DNA of 64,000 nt from Clostridiales bacterium VE202-21. Lineage in GTDB: Bacteria; Bacillota; Clostridia; Lachnospirales; Lachnospiraceae. This document shows positions 37,646 through 47,355 of the stretch, one piece after another. Both the position numbers and the translations under genes were made by a program. The notes under the pieces were generated by a model. The model was not told where the DNA came from. It searched no databases and saw nothing but the letters and a program-made list of their open reading frames with translations. The DNA is taken from positions 31,379 through 95,378 of the forward strand of contig BAIF02000004.1 of NCBI GenBank assembly GCA_000509105.1. The letters are read 5' to 3'. Within the stretch, counting starts at the first letter, position 1. Every line of letters begins with the position of its first letter.

Positions 37646-40077
37646 AAGTGCCGCTTAAGTGTCCGGTACAGAAACTCCGGCTCAATGGGCTTTGCAATAT
37701 GGGCGTCCATCCCTGCCTCCTGGGCTTTCGCGACATCCTCCTGAAACGCATTCGCAGTCATGGCAATAATCGGAATTCTGCCTGCCTGCGGATGTGTGCT
37801 GGACCGGATCGCCCGGGCCGCTTCATATCCGTCCATCAGCGGCATCTGAATATCCATCAGAACGGCATCATAATAGCCCTCCTTTGATTCAGCAAAAGCC
37901 TCCAGAGCCTGGGAGCCGTCTGCGGTTGTATCCACATGGATACCCGTCATCTGCAGAATCTCCACGGCAATTTCCTGATTCAGCGCGTTGTCCTCGGCAA
38001 GAAGCACCCTGCGTCCACTGAAATCAAAGTCCTGCGCCGGATTATCTGCCGGTTCTTTTTCTTTACCTTTTCCGGTAATGTCCAGCAATGTGTTGTAAAG
38101 AGACGATGCAAACAGCGGCTTTGTAAGAAATTTGTTCACTCCTGCCGCCCGTGCTTCCTCCTCTATCTCTCCATAATCATATGCAGTGATAATAATAATC
38201 AATGTATGATGGCCCACAATAGACCTAATTTTTCTGGCCACCTCGACTCCGCTGATCTCCGGCATCCTTAGATCAATAAAACAGATGTCATAATCCTCTC
38301 CTGCTTCGTGTGACTGCCGGATTTCCTCCACGATTTCCATGCTGTCCGTCACCCATTTTGCATCAATCCCAAACTTTTGCAGAAGCAGGGATTCATACTG
38401 GCAGACATCCTGGTCGTGGTCACCAATAAGCACTTTCAGCGTATCCATCTCCGGATATTTTTCATAAGACCTGTCAGAATCCGCCAGGTCAAAGGGCAGT
38501 TCCACTGTAAATGTGGTCCCCACATTTATCTTGCTTTTTACTCCAATCGTTCCCCCCAGAATTGTAACCAGATTCTTTGTAATGGACATACCCAGTCCGG
38601 TTCCCTGCATATGGGAATATCCCTGCCTGCGTTCCTGTTTGAATGGCTCATACAAGTGTTTTAGAAAGCCTTCGCTCATACCGGTTCCCGTATCAGAGAC
38701 GGTAAACCTCAGCCTGACCTGTCCCTTCTGTGAAAACAACTGCCTGACATCCAGCCTGACATGGCCGCCCTCAGGCGTAAACTTCACTGCATTAGATAAA
38801 AGATTCAGCAGTATTTGATTCACACGCATAGAATCTCCGATCAGCTCTTCCTCCATCACTCCCTGTATGGATTCATCGAACTCGAGACTCCTGTTGGCCG
38901 CCTGTGGATGGATAATCGCAGTCACCGACTCCAGAAGACGTCCGAGATCAAACTTTTCATGGGAAACCGAAAGCCTCCCGTCCTCAATCTTAGACATATC
39001 CAGTATGTCATTGATCAGGGAAAGCAGATGTTTCGAGGAAAAACTGATTTTCGCAAGACAGTCCTGTATCCTTTCCCTCTCATCCATATGCGCCGCGGCA
39101 ATCGTTGTCATCCCGATAATTGCATTCATCGGGGTCCTAATCTCGTGTGACATTCTGGAAAGAAAATCTGATTTTGCCCTATTTGCGTTTTCAGCGGACT
39201 GCAGCGCATCACTGAGCTGCTGAGCCTGAGCTTTCAGTTCTTTCTGCATCTCACGCAGCTCTTTTACATCCGTGACATCAATGTAAATAAGCAGATATAC
39301 AGGAAAACCGCCAATCCAGTCCACGCAGTCCCCGTTAATCTGCATCCAGGCAGTCTGTCCGTCCTTATTCAACATCTTTGCCAGAAAATGTACATGTTCT
39401 CCTTTTTTTATACGGCTCATCTGGGACAAAATTACGTCTCTGTTCATATCCAGATTCATCCTTAGAGTCTGGTCTGACATATCCCCGCATTTTCTGGTTC
39501 CGAAAAATTCCTGGAATTTATCATTTGCATCTAACAATTTCACATCCCGTTCTGTTTTTACCAAAAATTTTGCGGCAAATCCGGGAATGTTATGATATGT
39601 AATAGCCTGTATTTTTTCCATTTCAACCAGGTCGTTGATATCGGTAATGACTGTATAAGCAATCGGAATACCCTCAAGAACTTCCTCTGTAAAACTGCCA
39701 TTCATCCTCACCCACTTATGCCCGCCTCCTTTTACCGGCATACGGGTAATAATGCTGTACCCTTCTTTCCCGGTCTCTGCCGCCTCCAGTACCGCCACGC
39801 GTATCTTATTCAGTTCATCCTCATAATGATGGCTCGTATAATAGATATCCGGTCTGTTCCTGAACTTTGTCTGATACTCTTCTTTTGCATAACCGATCAG
39901 GTCATAGTAAAAATCATTGGACCATACCATAGTATAATATTCATCCATCAGATGTTTGCTGACACTCACCTGCAGCGAACTCATCAGCATGATATATTCT
40001 GCCTCTGACTTGTTTTGTTTCAGGGGATTCTTTTCCTCCGGCTGATATTCTTCATCCTTCTCATTCTCATCTTCCAT
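37639..40077 (-). CDS. Hybrid sensor histidine kinase with two receiver domains
   Basis: About 812 residues; ATG 40077 ([11 protein letters not shown]) has GGGAGG seven bases upstream. Order: two PAS-like domains (residues 30-150 and 165-280; [10 protein letters not shown] and [13 protein letters not shown]), a coiled linker, HisKA with [14 protein letters not shown] (His near 309), HATPase with [20 protein letters not shown] and GTGLGMSI, then two receivers with acceptor sites in [12 protein letters not shown] and [12 protein letters not shown]. No transmembrane segment, so it is cytoplasmic. Its 3' end overlaps the convergent LacI-fusion gene by 7 bases. It lies next to the HD-GYP/GGDEF gene and probably works with it. 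Confidence 0.92.
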   Translation of the reverse strand: MEDENEKDEEYQPEEKNPLKQNKSEAEYIMLMSSLQVSVSKHLMDEYYTMVWSNDFYYDLIGYAKEEYQTKFRNRPDIYYTSHHYEDELNKIRVAVLEAAETGKEGYSIITRMPVKGGGHKWVRMNGSFTEEVLEGIPIAYTVITDINDLVEMEKIQAITYHNIPGFAAKFLVKTERDVKLLDANDKFQEFFGTRKCGDMSDQTLRMNLDMNRDVILSQMSRIKKGEHVHFLAKMLNKDGQTAWMQINGDCVDWIGGFPVYLLIYIDVTDVKELREMQKELKAQAQQLSDALQSAENANRAKSDFLSRMSHEIRTPMNAIIGMTTIAAAHMDERERIQDCLAKISFSSKHLLSLINDILDMSKIEDGRLSVSHEKFDLGRLLESVTAIIHPQAANRSLEFDESIQGVMEEELIGDSMRVNQILLNLLSNAVKFTPEGGHVRLDVRQLFSQKGQVRLRFTVSDTGTGMSEGFLKHLYEPFKQERRQGYSHMQGTGLGMSITKNLVTILGGTIGVKSKINVGTTFTVELPFDLADSDRSYEKYPEMDTLKVLIGDHDQDVCQYESLLLQKFGIDAKWVTDSMEIVEEIRQSHEAGEDYDICFIDLRMPEISGVEVARKIRSIVGHHTLIIIITAYDYGEIEEEARAAGVNKFLTKPLFASSLYNTLLDITGKGKEKEPADNPAQDFDFSGRRVLLAEDNALNQEIAVEILQMTGIHVDTTADGSQALEAFAESKEGYYDAVLMDIQMPLMDGYEAARAIRSSTHPQAGRIPIIAMTANAFQEDVAKAQEAGMDAHIAKPIEPEFLYRTLKRHFY

Positions 40078-40158
40078 CTCATTGCCTCCCTTCATCTATT
40101 GAGCACGCTCGGAAATTCTCCTGCGCCCATCTTTGCGGCCGAGTTTCCGGGAGTAACC

Positions 40159-43100
40159 CTATTCACTCGGAATCTTGGCTTTTATTTGACCGCGCTTATC
40201 CTGTTCTGATTTGTATGGTGTAATATCGTGGCAGGCCAGCAGACATGCCTCATCACTGTCCCATTTTATCAGGCACGCATCCGCGATGGACCAGACATCA
40301 AGCACTGGATTGTACACCTCCATAGTTTTGTTTCTTTTACTCTTTATTCCGCTGACAGGACATAACTCACAGGGGCTTTTTCTGTGAAAAAAGGCTTCAA
40401 AGCAGCACATCCCTGTCCGTGCATCAGGTACTGTCTCCCTCGTTTTTGCATTAATGTAAAGAAGGCGGTAACTGTCAGGATCAATGACATAGATCCATGA
40501 ATTCTGGTTGTCCAGTATCATATCCAGATTCTCAGCAGCCTCCAGAGCACGGTCCTGTGCCCTCTTCTTCAGCAGAAACGTGGATAAAAATTCTGCAATA
40601 AATTTAAGCGCATCAATCTGGTTCCTCGTCCACAGCCTCATGGCCAGGCAGTCGTCAAAGCCTACAAAACCTGCAAACCTGCCCTCATCGCTCACCGCAC
40701 ACTGCAGCATGGACCGTATGTTTCTTGCATATAAAAACGGATGTTTTTCCTTTGAAAAATCAGAAATATCCTGACAGTAAAAAATCCCGTTTTCGTCAAA
40801 ATTGTTCTGATATCCGCTGCCCAGGAGCTTATACTCAATATTACACAGCCTGCCGATCTCAGGTTCGATCCCTTCGTTGCACCATTCGAAGGTATTGGTA
40901 CACCTCGTGCCATCCACTGAATTTTCAAATATATAGACACGGCTGACATTATAGCGCATCCCCACCATCTCCAGAATCGAACTCACGGCTTTTTCAATGT
41001 CTCCTGATTCATATAATTTCTGGAATGACTCTGGGACAATACTGTCCACGCTAACCTCTTCTTCCCCATACGATTCGATCCGGGTGCCTGCCGCCGTACT
41101 CTGTTCTGCATTCAATACAAATGATTTCTGCATCACTGCTGCATCGTAAAAAGCATAGCCGTTCTTGCCTCTCTGCTTAGCTTGGTACAGCGCCCTGTCA
41201 CACTTCTGGAACAGATTCTGAAAGTCCAGTCCATCCTCCGGACATAATGCAATACCAATACTGCATGTTAGACAAAGGCCGGAGAGTTTGTCATGATAAA
41301 CACTTTTCAATGCCCGGATAATCTTTTCAGCCTTGATATGCAGGAATTCTCCTTTTGAGTTGTATTCCAAAAAAACCAGGAATTCATCTCCTCCAAAACG
41401 GGCAATGATATCTTTTCCCCTGAAAATATTCTTGATCTTATCGGCTGCTTCCGTGAGAACAGCGTCTCCAAACATATGCCCCATAGAATCATTCACCTGT
41501 TTAAAATTATCCAGATCAATAATCATCAGAGCAAACTTCGTTCTTATGGCAGACGATCCCCCTCCTGCAAGAGTATCGTTCGCAGAAAGCGTCTGGGTAT
41601 ATCCGGCTTCCTCTGCCCACTCCAGACGGCGTCTGATCTTTTCAACTGCCGTATCTTTATTGAATACTTTCGTCAGCGAATCCATCTGCACTTTAGCAGA
41701 CAACTCTTTTATCCGGCGCTTTTCATCGTCAATATCTATGATGACTCCGATCACTCTGACTGGCTTTTTCTCCTCATTGAATTGGGTGGTTACGCGGATT
41801 CTGCACCAGAGGTACTTTCCCTGCGCGTTGGCAATCCTCACTTCAGTTTCACCATACGGAATACCCGCAGAAGCGCTTTTCATCAGCTCCAGGAGCGCAG
41901 GAAGATCTTCCGGAAAGATATGGGAAGCCTTTTGAATTTCAGTAAAGATATTGTTTGTCAGAGGCTTATAACCGAACTTTTTTTCCCAGTTTGAGGAATA
42001 ACTAATGACATGCTTTTCGAGATCCCCCTCAAATGTAATATCATTGGTCTGATTCATAACAATGCGGTAGCGCTCCATTGATAGTGCCATCTGCTCCTGA
42101 ACTTTTTTGATCCTGCTAATATCTGTCAGGATACAATTCACATATTCAATCCCGTCCGCACCTATGATCAGCCGGCATTTTTCCAAAACCCACAGCGATG
42201 CGCCTTCCCTTGTTACTATTCGATACTCCAGCGTCTGTGCTCTGCCCTCAGACAACTGTTCCCTATAATGCCTAAGAACTGCACGTTGGTCTTTTGGATG
42301 AATCATCTCAATATACCGGTCATGGAACTTCTCTTTTATTTCTCTTCTGCTGTATCCAAACAACGAGATAATTCCATTATTCAGGTATGTAATTGTAAAC
42401 CATTGGTCGTTCATACACTGCAGAATACCGGCGGGAAGGTTCTCCGTCACAAGATCGTGTCCGGATTTCTCCTGTGTCTTTGCTTCGACGTTTTCCTGAT
42501 TTTCCCGTTCCCATATAATCAGTACTTTATGTTGTTTGGGATTCTCGATATTTACTCGCAGCGACGTTGCTTTATACCAGATATATTCTCTGGATTCACG
42601 GTGCAGAACCCGGTAGCTGCGCGTCTGTTTGATCAGACCGTGTTTAAAAAAGTTCTCCATATATCCACCCAGGATTCCTTCAACAAGAGGACGGTCATCC
42701 GGATATACTGCATGTTCAATAAAATTACTCAGCGACTCTTCAAAGGTGCTGCCTGACCTAAGATCCTGAAAATCCTCGTTTTGCTGATAAACTAGATGAT
42801 AGACCCCGCTGTCCATATCGAGTTCCACCACTGTGGAGTCCAGGTGCCTGAGCAAAGCAAAATATTTCATCTGCTCCAGTTTCGGTACATTTTCCTGATC
42901 CGTATGCAGTACAGGCTCCAGGGTGTCCTGGTATTTAAATACAGTACCCGAAAGATTGCCGTCCGCATATTCACGGGTCAGATGAAAGAACTTTTCCCGC
43001 ACATTCTTCAGACATTCCAGCAGTTTCGGAGAGAACATTCCACACTCTCCATTAAGTATCATATTCAACGCCCGCTCCGGCTGAATGGCCTTTTTATACA

Positions 43101-44589
43101 CCCGGTCAGTAGTCAGGGCATCATAAGCATCAGCGATCCCCACTGCCTGCGCATAAACCGGGGTATTATCCCCTATCAGCCCATCGGGGTATCCTTTTCC
43201 GTTCCAACGTTCATGGTGATAGCGGCAGATATTATATGCATATTTCAGATACTCTTCATCTCCCATTTTGCCCAGACTGGAAAGAATCTGACACCCCCTA
43301 ACCGTATGCGTCTTCATAATTTCAAACTCTTCGTCCGTAAGACGGCCCGGTTTATTCAAAATGGTATCCGCAATTGCTATCTTTCCAATATCATGAAGTG
43401 CCGCCGCTTCCGCAATGACCTGGATTGCCCTATCATTCAGCTCGTATTCCGGACAGGAATACATGACATTTTCCAAAAGCACGCCTGTAAACTTGCGGAT
43501 TCGCAGAACATGCTGCCCGGTCTCCGCGCTTCTGTGTTCAATAATGGAAGAGAGTGTGTCCATGATTACATCCCTCGATTCCCTCACTTTCATTGTCTGT
43601 TCTTCCAGCATTTCTTCTAGGTGCATCTTATGGCGGTTCAGTTCTATTGCATTACGAACCCTTCTTCTGACAACATGGGGTTCAAATGGCTTGATAATAA
43701 TATCAGATGCTCCCATATCAAAGGCACGGACTTCATTTTCCATAGAATCTTCGGAAGTTATAATAATAACAGGGATATTAGTCATAAGGCCATTCTGCCC
43801 CATTTCCTGCATAACCTGAAATCCATCTTTTACAGGCATCACCACATCCAGCAGGACAGCTGCCAGTGATTCCCGGTACTGTTTTATCAGCATCAGGGCC
43901 TGTTCCCCATTTTCCGCTTCCAGAAGATTATATTCCTGCTCGAACAGTACATGGAGAATCGCACGGTTCACTTCCATATCATCTACTATTAAAATGGTGT
44001 CCCGGTTCATTCTCATCCCCCCTGCGTCTCCTGCCACATTATTAACCAGTGTATCTATGAACTTCCTTCTCTCTTCTCTTTTATATATATCCACGCCGCT
44101 GTACATCTTAAAAGTACTGGCAGACATAATCGCCACCTGCAGAGGCTGTAGAATCTGCAGCGCTATAATACGAAGTTCCAGCTCATTCTTTTTATTCTGA
44201 AACAGCTCTTTTAACATGGGAATCAGATATAGTTCCACCTGCATGCTGCCGCGCTGGAGCTCCATTGTCAGCATGAATTTTGCCAGTTTTTCATATGCTT
44301 CGAACAGTTCGTAGATCGTATCCAGCATATTTTTAATTCTTTCTGCCGGATCTATGGACTGCATTTCTGATCGGTTCAAAATGTGTGCTACCGCATCATC
44401 AACCCTTTTTTCGATTGCGGCTGCAAGAAGATTGTCCTTGCTTCCAAAATAATAATTTATTAGTCCGGTTCCTACTCCTGCCAGTTTAGCAATGCCGCGG
44501 ACAGTGATTTTATTTACGTCTGTATTTTCTTTTATCATTATGCCTGCAGCTTCAATGATTTTTTCTTTTGTATCCTGGTTGCAGTTCAT
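40159..44589 (-). CDS. TetR/REC/HD-GYP/PAS/GGDEF/GAF/PAS multidomain protein
   Basis: A 1476-codon frame. Residues 1-191 are a TetR-type regulator (helix-turn-helix with VRGIAKLAGVGTGLINYYFG). From 192 a receiver begins (TILIVDDMEVNRAIL; acceptor in LLDVVMPVKDG). HD-GYP spans about 340-530 (ALHDIGKIAIADTILNKPGR and NGKGYPDG). PAS domains follow (about 560-990), then GGDEF with an intact ARFGGDEFLVF near 1065, GAF (about 1200-1340) and a last PAS (CPVSGIKSK). It could make and break c-di-GMP. The TetR/REC junction is a run of six G; adding or removing one G splits it into two overlapping genes, so the fusion may be artificial. Confidence 0.85.
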   Translation of the reverse strand: MNCNQDTKEKIIEAAGIMIKENTDVNKITVRGIAKLAGVGTGLINYYFGSKDNLLAAAIEKRVDDAVAHILNRSEMQSIDPAERIKNMLDTIYELFEAYEKLAKFMLTMELQRGSMQVELYLIPMLKELFQNKKNELELRIIALQILQPLQVAIMSASTFKMYSGVDIYKREERRKFIDTLVNNVAGDAGGMRMNRDTILIVDDMEVNRAILHVLFEQEYNLLEAENGEQALMLIKQYRESLAAVLLDVVMPVKDGFQVMQEMGQNGLMTNIPVIIITSEDSMENEVRAFDMGASDIIIKPFEPHVVRRRVRNAIELNRHKMHLEEMLEEQTMKVRESRDVIMDTLSSIIEHRSAETGQHVLRIRKFTGVLLENVMYSCPEYELNDRAIQVIAEAAALHDIGKIAIADTILNKPGRLTDEEFEIMKTHTVRGCQILSSLGKMGDEEYLKYAYNICRYHHERWNGKGYPDGLIGDNTPVYAQAVGIADAYDALTTDRVYKKAIQPERALNMILNGECGMFSPKLLECLKNVREKFFHLTREYADGNLSGTVFKYQDTLEPVLHTDQENVPKLEQMKYFALLRHLDSTVVELDMDSGVYHLVYQQNEDFQDLRSGSTFEESLSNFIEHAVYPDDRPLVEGILGGYMENFFKHGLIKQTRSYRVLHRESREYIWYKATSLRVNIENPKQHKVLIIWERENQENVEAKTQEKSGHDLVTENLPAGILQCMNDQWFTITYLNNGIISLFGYSRREIKEKFHDRYIEMIHPKDQRAVLRHYREQLSEGRAQTLEYRIVTREGASLWVLEKCRLIIGADGIEYVNCILTDISRIKKVQEQMALSMERYRIVMNQTNDITFEGDLEKHVISYSSNWEKKFGYKPLTNNIFTEIQKASHIFPEDLPALLELMKSASAGIPYGETEVRIANAQGKYLWCRIRVTTQFNEEKKPVRVIGVIIDIDDEKRRIKELSAKVQMDSLTKVFNKDTAVEKIRRRLEWAEEAGYTQTLSANDTLAGGGSSAIRTKFALMIIDLDNFKQVNDSMGHMFGDAVLTEAADKIKNIFRGKDIIARFGGDEFLVFLEYNSKGEFLHIKAEKIIRALKSVYHDKLSGLCLTCSIGIALCPEDGLDFQNLFQKCDRALYQAKQRGKNGYAFYDAAVMQKSFVLNAEQSTAAGTRIESYGEEEVSVDSIVPESFQKLYESGDIEKAVSSILEMVGMRYNVSRVYIFENSVDGTRCTNTFEWCNEGIEPEIGRLCNIEYKLLGSGYQNNFDENGIFYCQDISDFSKEKHPFLYARNIRSMLQCAVSDEGRFAGFVGFDDCLAMRLWTRNQIDALKFIAEFLSTFLLKKRAQDRALEAAENLDMILDNQNSWIYVIDPDSYRLLYINAKTRETVPDARTGMCCFEAFFHRKSPCELCPVSGIKSKRNKTMEVYNPVLDVWSIADACLIKWDSDEACLLACHDITPYKSEQDKRGQIKAKIPSE

Positions 44590-44672
44590 AAATTTGTTTC
44601 TCCCATAATCCTCTGTGTACTTCTATTTTTAAATATATTGTGTTCACTTTATTATAGAATATTGAATCTGAT

Positions 44673-44686
44673 TTGAACATGTTCAA
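44673..44686. promoter_or_regulatory. Palindromic operator candidate upstream of TetR-type gene
   Basis: TTGAACATGTTCAA is a perfect 14-bp palindrome, about 85 bases before the start at 44589. On the minus strand a perfect TATAAT lies 17-18 bases further downstream (44651-44656), so a bound TetR dimer would cover the -35 area. Autoregulation is inference. Confidence 0.5.
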
Positions 44687-44763
44687 TATAGTAAAAAGTA
44701 TAGTCTTTCGCTATCCTTTTGTCAAACTCTTTGTCCGGAAAACTTGTATTAGATGTTGTAATG

Positions 44764-44939
44764 TCAATGGACGGTTAATGATAGAGATACCGCAGAGGTA
44801 CCATAATACTCTTTTGCTTTATCCTCAGACACAGTAAATCTTTTCTGCAATTTTCTATAATTTTATCTTTGACAAATCCTTCCTCAATATCATCCAGTAC
44901 CAATGCTTGAATGCCCTGCTCTATTCCCTCATTCAAAGC
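44764..44939 (-). pseudogene. C-terminal remnant of an Rpn-family nuclease/transposase
   Basis: The minus strand reads ALNEGIEQGIQALVLDDIEEG and KDKIIENCRKD, then, after one frame change at a TTT run, FTVSEDKAKEYYG. The charged EGIEQGI tail and the EDKAKEYY end resemble the C-terminus of Rpn/PD-(D/E)XK transposase-like proteins, common in Clostridia. No start or catalytic domain remains. One added T restores the frame, like the other breaks in this window. It is a relic with no function expected. Confidence 0.5.
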
Positions 44940-45121
44940 CCACGTTTGGTAGGGAAGTAGCTTTTTTCGGGGATTTGGTGCAACCCACTACGCGGAAATA
45001 TCGGCCAGTTCCGCAAGCGCGATAGTACCGACAAAGTTATAAACAATCTCGATTTCCTGTTCCCGTAGCGGTTCGTGCGGCGGCGTTTCTGTGTTGTTCG
45101 TTCCGGAACGTGAGCTAATAT

Positions 45122-45202
45122 TTATGGGGTATCACCGCGGGAATCGAGAAAATTCTGATCTTTGGACGATACCCGGATATATCCATAAGTCTGCGCTGAC
45201 AT
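45122..45202 (-). pseudogene. N-terminal fragment of a resolvase-type serine recombinase
   Basis: ATG at 45202 with AGGAGGTAACAAT upstream gives MSAQTYGYIRVSSKDQN, the classic resolvase start including the catalytic serine region, but homology ends after 17 codons and a stop follows. Between 44945 and 45121 an unrelated short stretch (HEPLREQEIEIVYNFVGTIA) is visible in another frame and not identified. The 730-base gap 44590-45319 is therefore mostly decayed mobile-element debris. Confidence 0.5.
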
Positions 45203-45319
45203 ATTGTTACCTCCTGTGAAAATCATACAGGATCACATCTCCAGCGCCAAGCATTTCCATCCTTTTCCGGTCAGCTCTGCCATATATTTTTCTTTAATCT
45301 GCATTAAACAATTTTCTTT

Positions 45320-46120
45320 TTATTTACCCTCAATTTCATTTTTTGCTGACAGAAACCGCCTCCAATATTTCAAGTTGGCATAAGAAGATACCCGCTTCAT
45401 ATAAACTATATCATAGACGCCACCTACCACTCCTACAATCGGGATTCCCTGCAGAAACTTCATATACAGTAGTTCTTTTGACAATAACCGGGCCGTCTTA
45501 TGAATCTCCTTTTCCCGGCTGTAATTTTCCGGCAGCTGAACAGTTCTAATATATTCATTCACTTTGCCGTTTATTTGGTTCATCTTATCGCCGTACGATA
45601 CTGCTCCCTGGATCAGCAATAACACAAAATACCGCTCTTCCTCTGAGTCATATTCAAAACCGTAACTCAGAGCAGTCTCATAAACGTTCTTTAATATCAG
45701 ACCTGTAAAGAGCGGAATATCCGGCAAACCAATTCCTAAGGCTCCCAGACCAATCCCTGATACCCCTGAGAGTACCAGATTTTTCGCCTCCACAACTCCA
45801 GCCATTCTGGAAAAAGCACGCAGAGAATTGCGGTTCTGACGTATCTCGTCCGCATACTGATTGACCTGACAGGTCTTTTCCAGTTCTTCTTTTCTATAAG
45901 TCTTTTCAATTATTGCAGTCCCTTTTTCAAATATCATAGAAAATGCCTTGGCAAAGGCTGCATCCAACGTATGCTGCAATTTTTCCGGAACTTTCTCTGC
46001 TAATTTTTGATTCAGAAGGGTATCCTTCTTTTCCTGCCGTCCCTTTAAAAAGACGGATTCCTTCTTCTCTAAACGATCCCATTCCTTTTCAAAAGGCGTT
46101 TTTTTATGAAACATTTCCAT
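45320..46120 (-). CDS. EcsC-family protein
   Basis: A 266-residue protein. The central region (GIGLGALGIGLPDIPLFTGL) and the YGFEYDSEEERYFVLLLIQGA block are characteristic of the EcsC family, whose role is poorly defined; EcsC lies beside the EcsAB ABC transporter in Bacillus. The N-terminus is highly charged and coiled-coil-like (EKEWDRLEKKES); a second hydrophobic stretch occurs near residue 235 (GIPIVGVVGGVYDIVY). No Ecs transporter is nearby. It is a lone gene with GGAGG upstream and probably a membrane-associated protein. Confidence 0.8.
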   Translation of the reverse strand: MEMFHKKTPFEKEWDRLEKKESVFLKGRQEKKDTLLNQKLAEKVPEKLQHTLDAAFAKAFSMIFEKGTAIIEKTYRKEELEKTCQVNQYADEIRQNRNSLRAFSRMAGVVEAKNLVLSGVSGIGLGALGIGLPDIPLFTGLILKNVYETALSYGFEYDSEEERYFVLLLIQGAVSYGDKMNQINGKVNEYIRTVQLPENYSREKEIHKTARLLSKELLYMKFLQGIPIVGVVGGVYDIVYMKRVSSYANLKYWRRFLSAKNEIEGK

Positions 46121-46746
46121 AACCGGCTTACCTCCCTAAAAGATAAATATCTTAACCCGCGCATATTTGCTATAAAAATTTCATTCTTTTTTATCTAACA
46201 ACATCCTAATTAAATGTAATATAAATCGTAACTTGGTTTAATATAACATAAATAGCACATTAATTTACCTGTTTTGGATATTCTTTAGAAAGTATTTAGT
46301 CTGCTGCCTCAGAAACACTTTTACTTGAAAGACATTACTATATAAACAAATTGCAACGGCACCTTATTTCATCAAAGTCTCTTACCCGGATATTTTATAT
46401 ACAAATGTTTTGTTGTGTATTTATGATTAGACTTGAAAATGCGAAAATTGTCCATCTGTTCAGAAATCACTTTCCACCTGGCTTTTACTGGTGGCTTACT
46501 GGGTTAGCGAAATCATGGCGGCTATCCTGCATAATGATTTTATCATGATCCCTTTTTCGATATTTCGGCTATTTACAGTGATCTCACTGACTTTGATGCT
46601 GTTTTTCTTTTTCAGACTTCCCGGATATGTATGGCCCCGCTATGCACAAAAAGGAGATGGACTGATCTGCCCCAGGCATTTTTTGCCGAAATATTTCTCC
46701 TTGTCTTCCTGTACGGCCTTCTTGCATCATAGAAGCTTAATAAATA
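46121..46746. other. Gene-free AT-rich gap with decayed coding traces
   Basis: No convincing gene. Between about 46430 and 46730 short hydrophobic stretches occur in changing plus-strand frames (for example FYWWLTGLAKSW and FAEIFLLVFLYGLLAS), which may be the remains of a membrane protein. Nothing could be identified, and no start or ribosome site fits. Confidence 0.3.
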
Positions 46747-46790
46747 CAGAAAAACACCGAAAACCTTCATTGCAGCATGAAGGTTTTCGG
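46747..46790 (-). terminator. Terminator downstream of the tRNA-Arg remnant
   Basis: CCGAAAACCTTCAT and its exact complement form a 14-bp stem with a 6-base loop (46757-46790). On the minus strand TGTTTTTCTG follows. It lies 15 bases beyond the tRNA 3' end and is probably the original terminator of that tRNA gene. Confidence 0.85.
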
Positions 46791-46804
46791 CATTCTCTTT
46801 TCAG

Positions 46805-46846
46805 CGTTCCTGGGCGGATTCGAACCGCCGGCCTTCCGCTTAGGAG
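46805..46846 (-). other. 3' fragment of tRNA-Arg(CCU): attachment site (left border)
   Basis: On the minus strand these 42 bases equal tRNA positions 32-73: anticodon loop CTCCTAA (anticodon CCT), 3' anticodon strand GCGGA, 5-base variable loop, T-arm GGCGG-TTCGAAT-CCGCC, acceptor strand CAGGAAC and discriminator G. The 5' half is absent to the right: no TCCGC partner precedes the loop. Tyrosine integrases use tRNA 3' ends as targets and leave such a copy at one border. The element then extends rightwards from here. Confidence 0.7.
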
Positions 46847-47084
46847 TATGGCTTACCATGTGATACACGGTTCGGATGTAACTTCCAATATCATCCCTTA
46901 CGCAGAATGACTTGTAGTAAACGAACTTTATGGTGCAAAACACCTATTCTGACGCAGTTTTATGTGTCCGTTGGGTGGTCCTATTAGCAAATTCTTAGCA
47001 AGAGGACACCCAGCCAAAGCCGATTGCTACTGCCATTCTTCACTCCCTTAGTCAAAATGACAAGGCAAATACATGGAGGTTACT

Positions 47085-47282
47085 ATGGACAAGAAAGAGA
47101 AAAAGTCACTGCCGGAACCGCGCACATATACCGTGGAACAGATTGCGGCCATGCTCAACATTGGCCGCACAACCGCATATCAGCTCGTCAAGCAGGAGGA
47201 GTTCAGAATCGTCCGCATAGGAAATGCGATCCGCGTCTCCAAGAAATCTTTTGACGAGTGGCTGGAAAGTTTGGAATTGTGA
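47085..47282 (+). CDS. Excisionase-type helix-turn-helix protein
   Basis: 65 residues from ATG 47085, with GGAGG four to five bases upstream (a start at 47073 overlaps that site). The protein reads TYTVEQIAAMLNIGRTTAY, then FRIVRIGNAIRVSKKSFDEWL, the compact MerR-like winged helix (HTH_17) of Xis/excisionase proteins. Such proteins bend DNA at the element ends and direct the integrase toward excision. It is the first gene inside the tRNA border, consistent with that role. A strong terminator follows at 47293. Confidence 0.82.
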   Translation: MDKKEKKSLPEPRTYTVEQIAAMLNIGRTTAYQLVKQEEFRIVRIGNAIRVSKKSFDEWLESLEL

Positions 47283-47292
47283 ATATCGCAAG

Positions 47293-47329
47293 AAACGCCG
47301 TAGGCTCAAAAAACCTATGGCGTTTTTTT
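47293..47329 (+). terminator. Rho-independent terminator after excisionase-like gene
   Basis: AAACGCCGTAGG and CCTATGGCGTTT pair over 12 positions (G-T wobbles included) around a 9-base loop, followed by further T to make a run of seven. It lies 11 bases after the stop. Confidence 0.85.
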
Positions 47330-47355
47330 ATACCCATTTTTGAAGGAGGCTGGCA

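Noticed and set aside
46805..46846. Complete tRNA gene
   Set aside because: No 5' anticodon strand, D-arm or 5' acceptor strand precedes the loop; only positions 32-73 are present.
46491..46910. Open frame crossing the terminator and tRNA fragment
   Set aside because: It reads through a strong terminator hairpin and structural RNA sequence, so it cannot be a gene.
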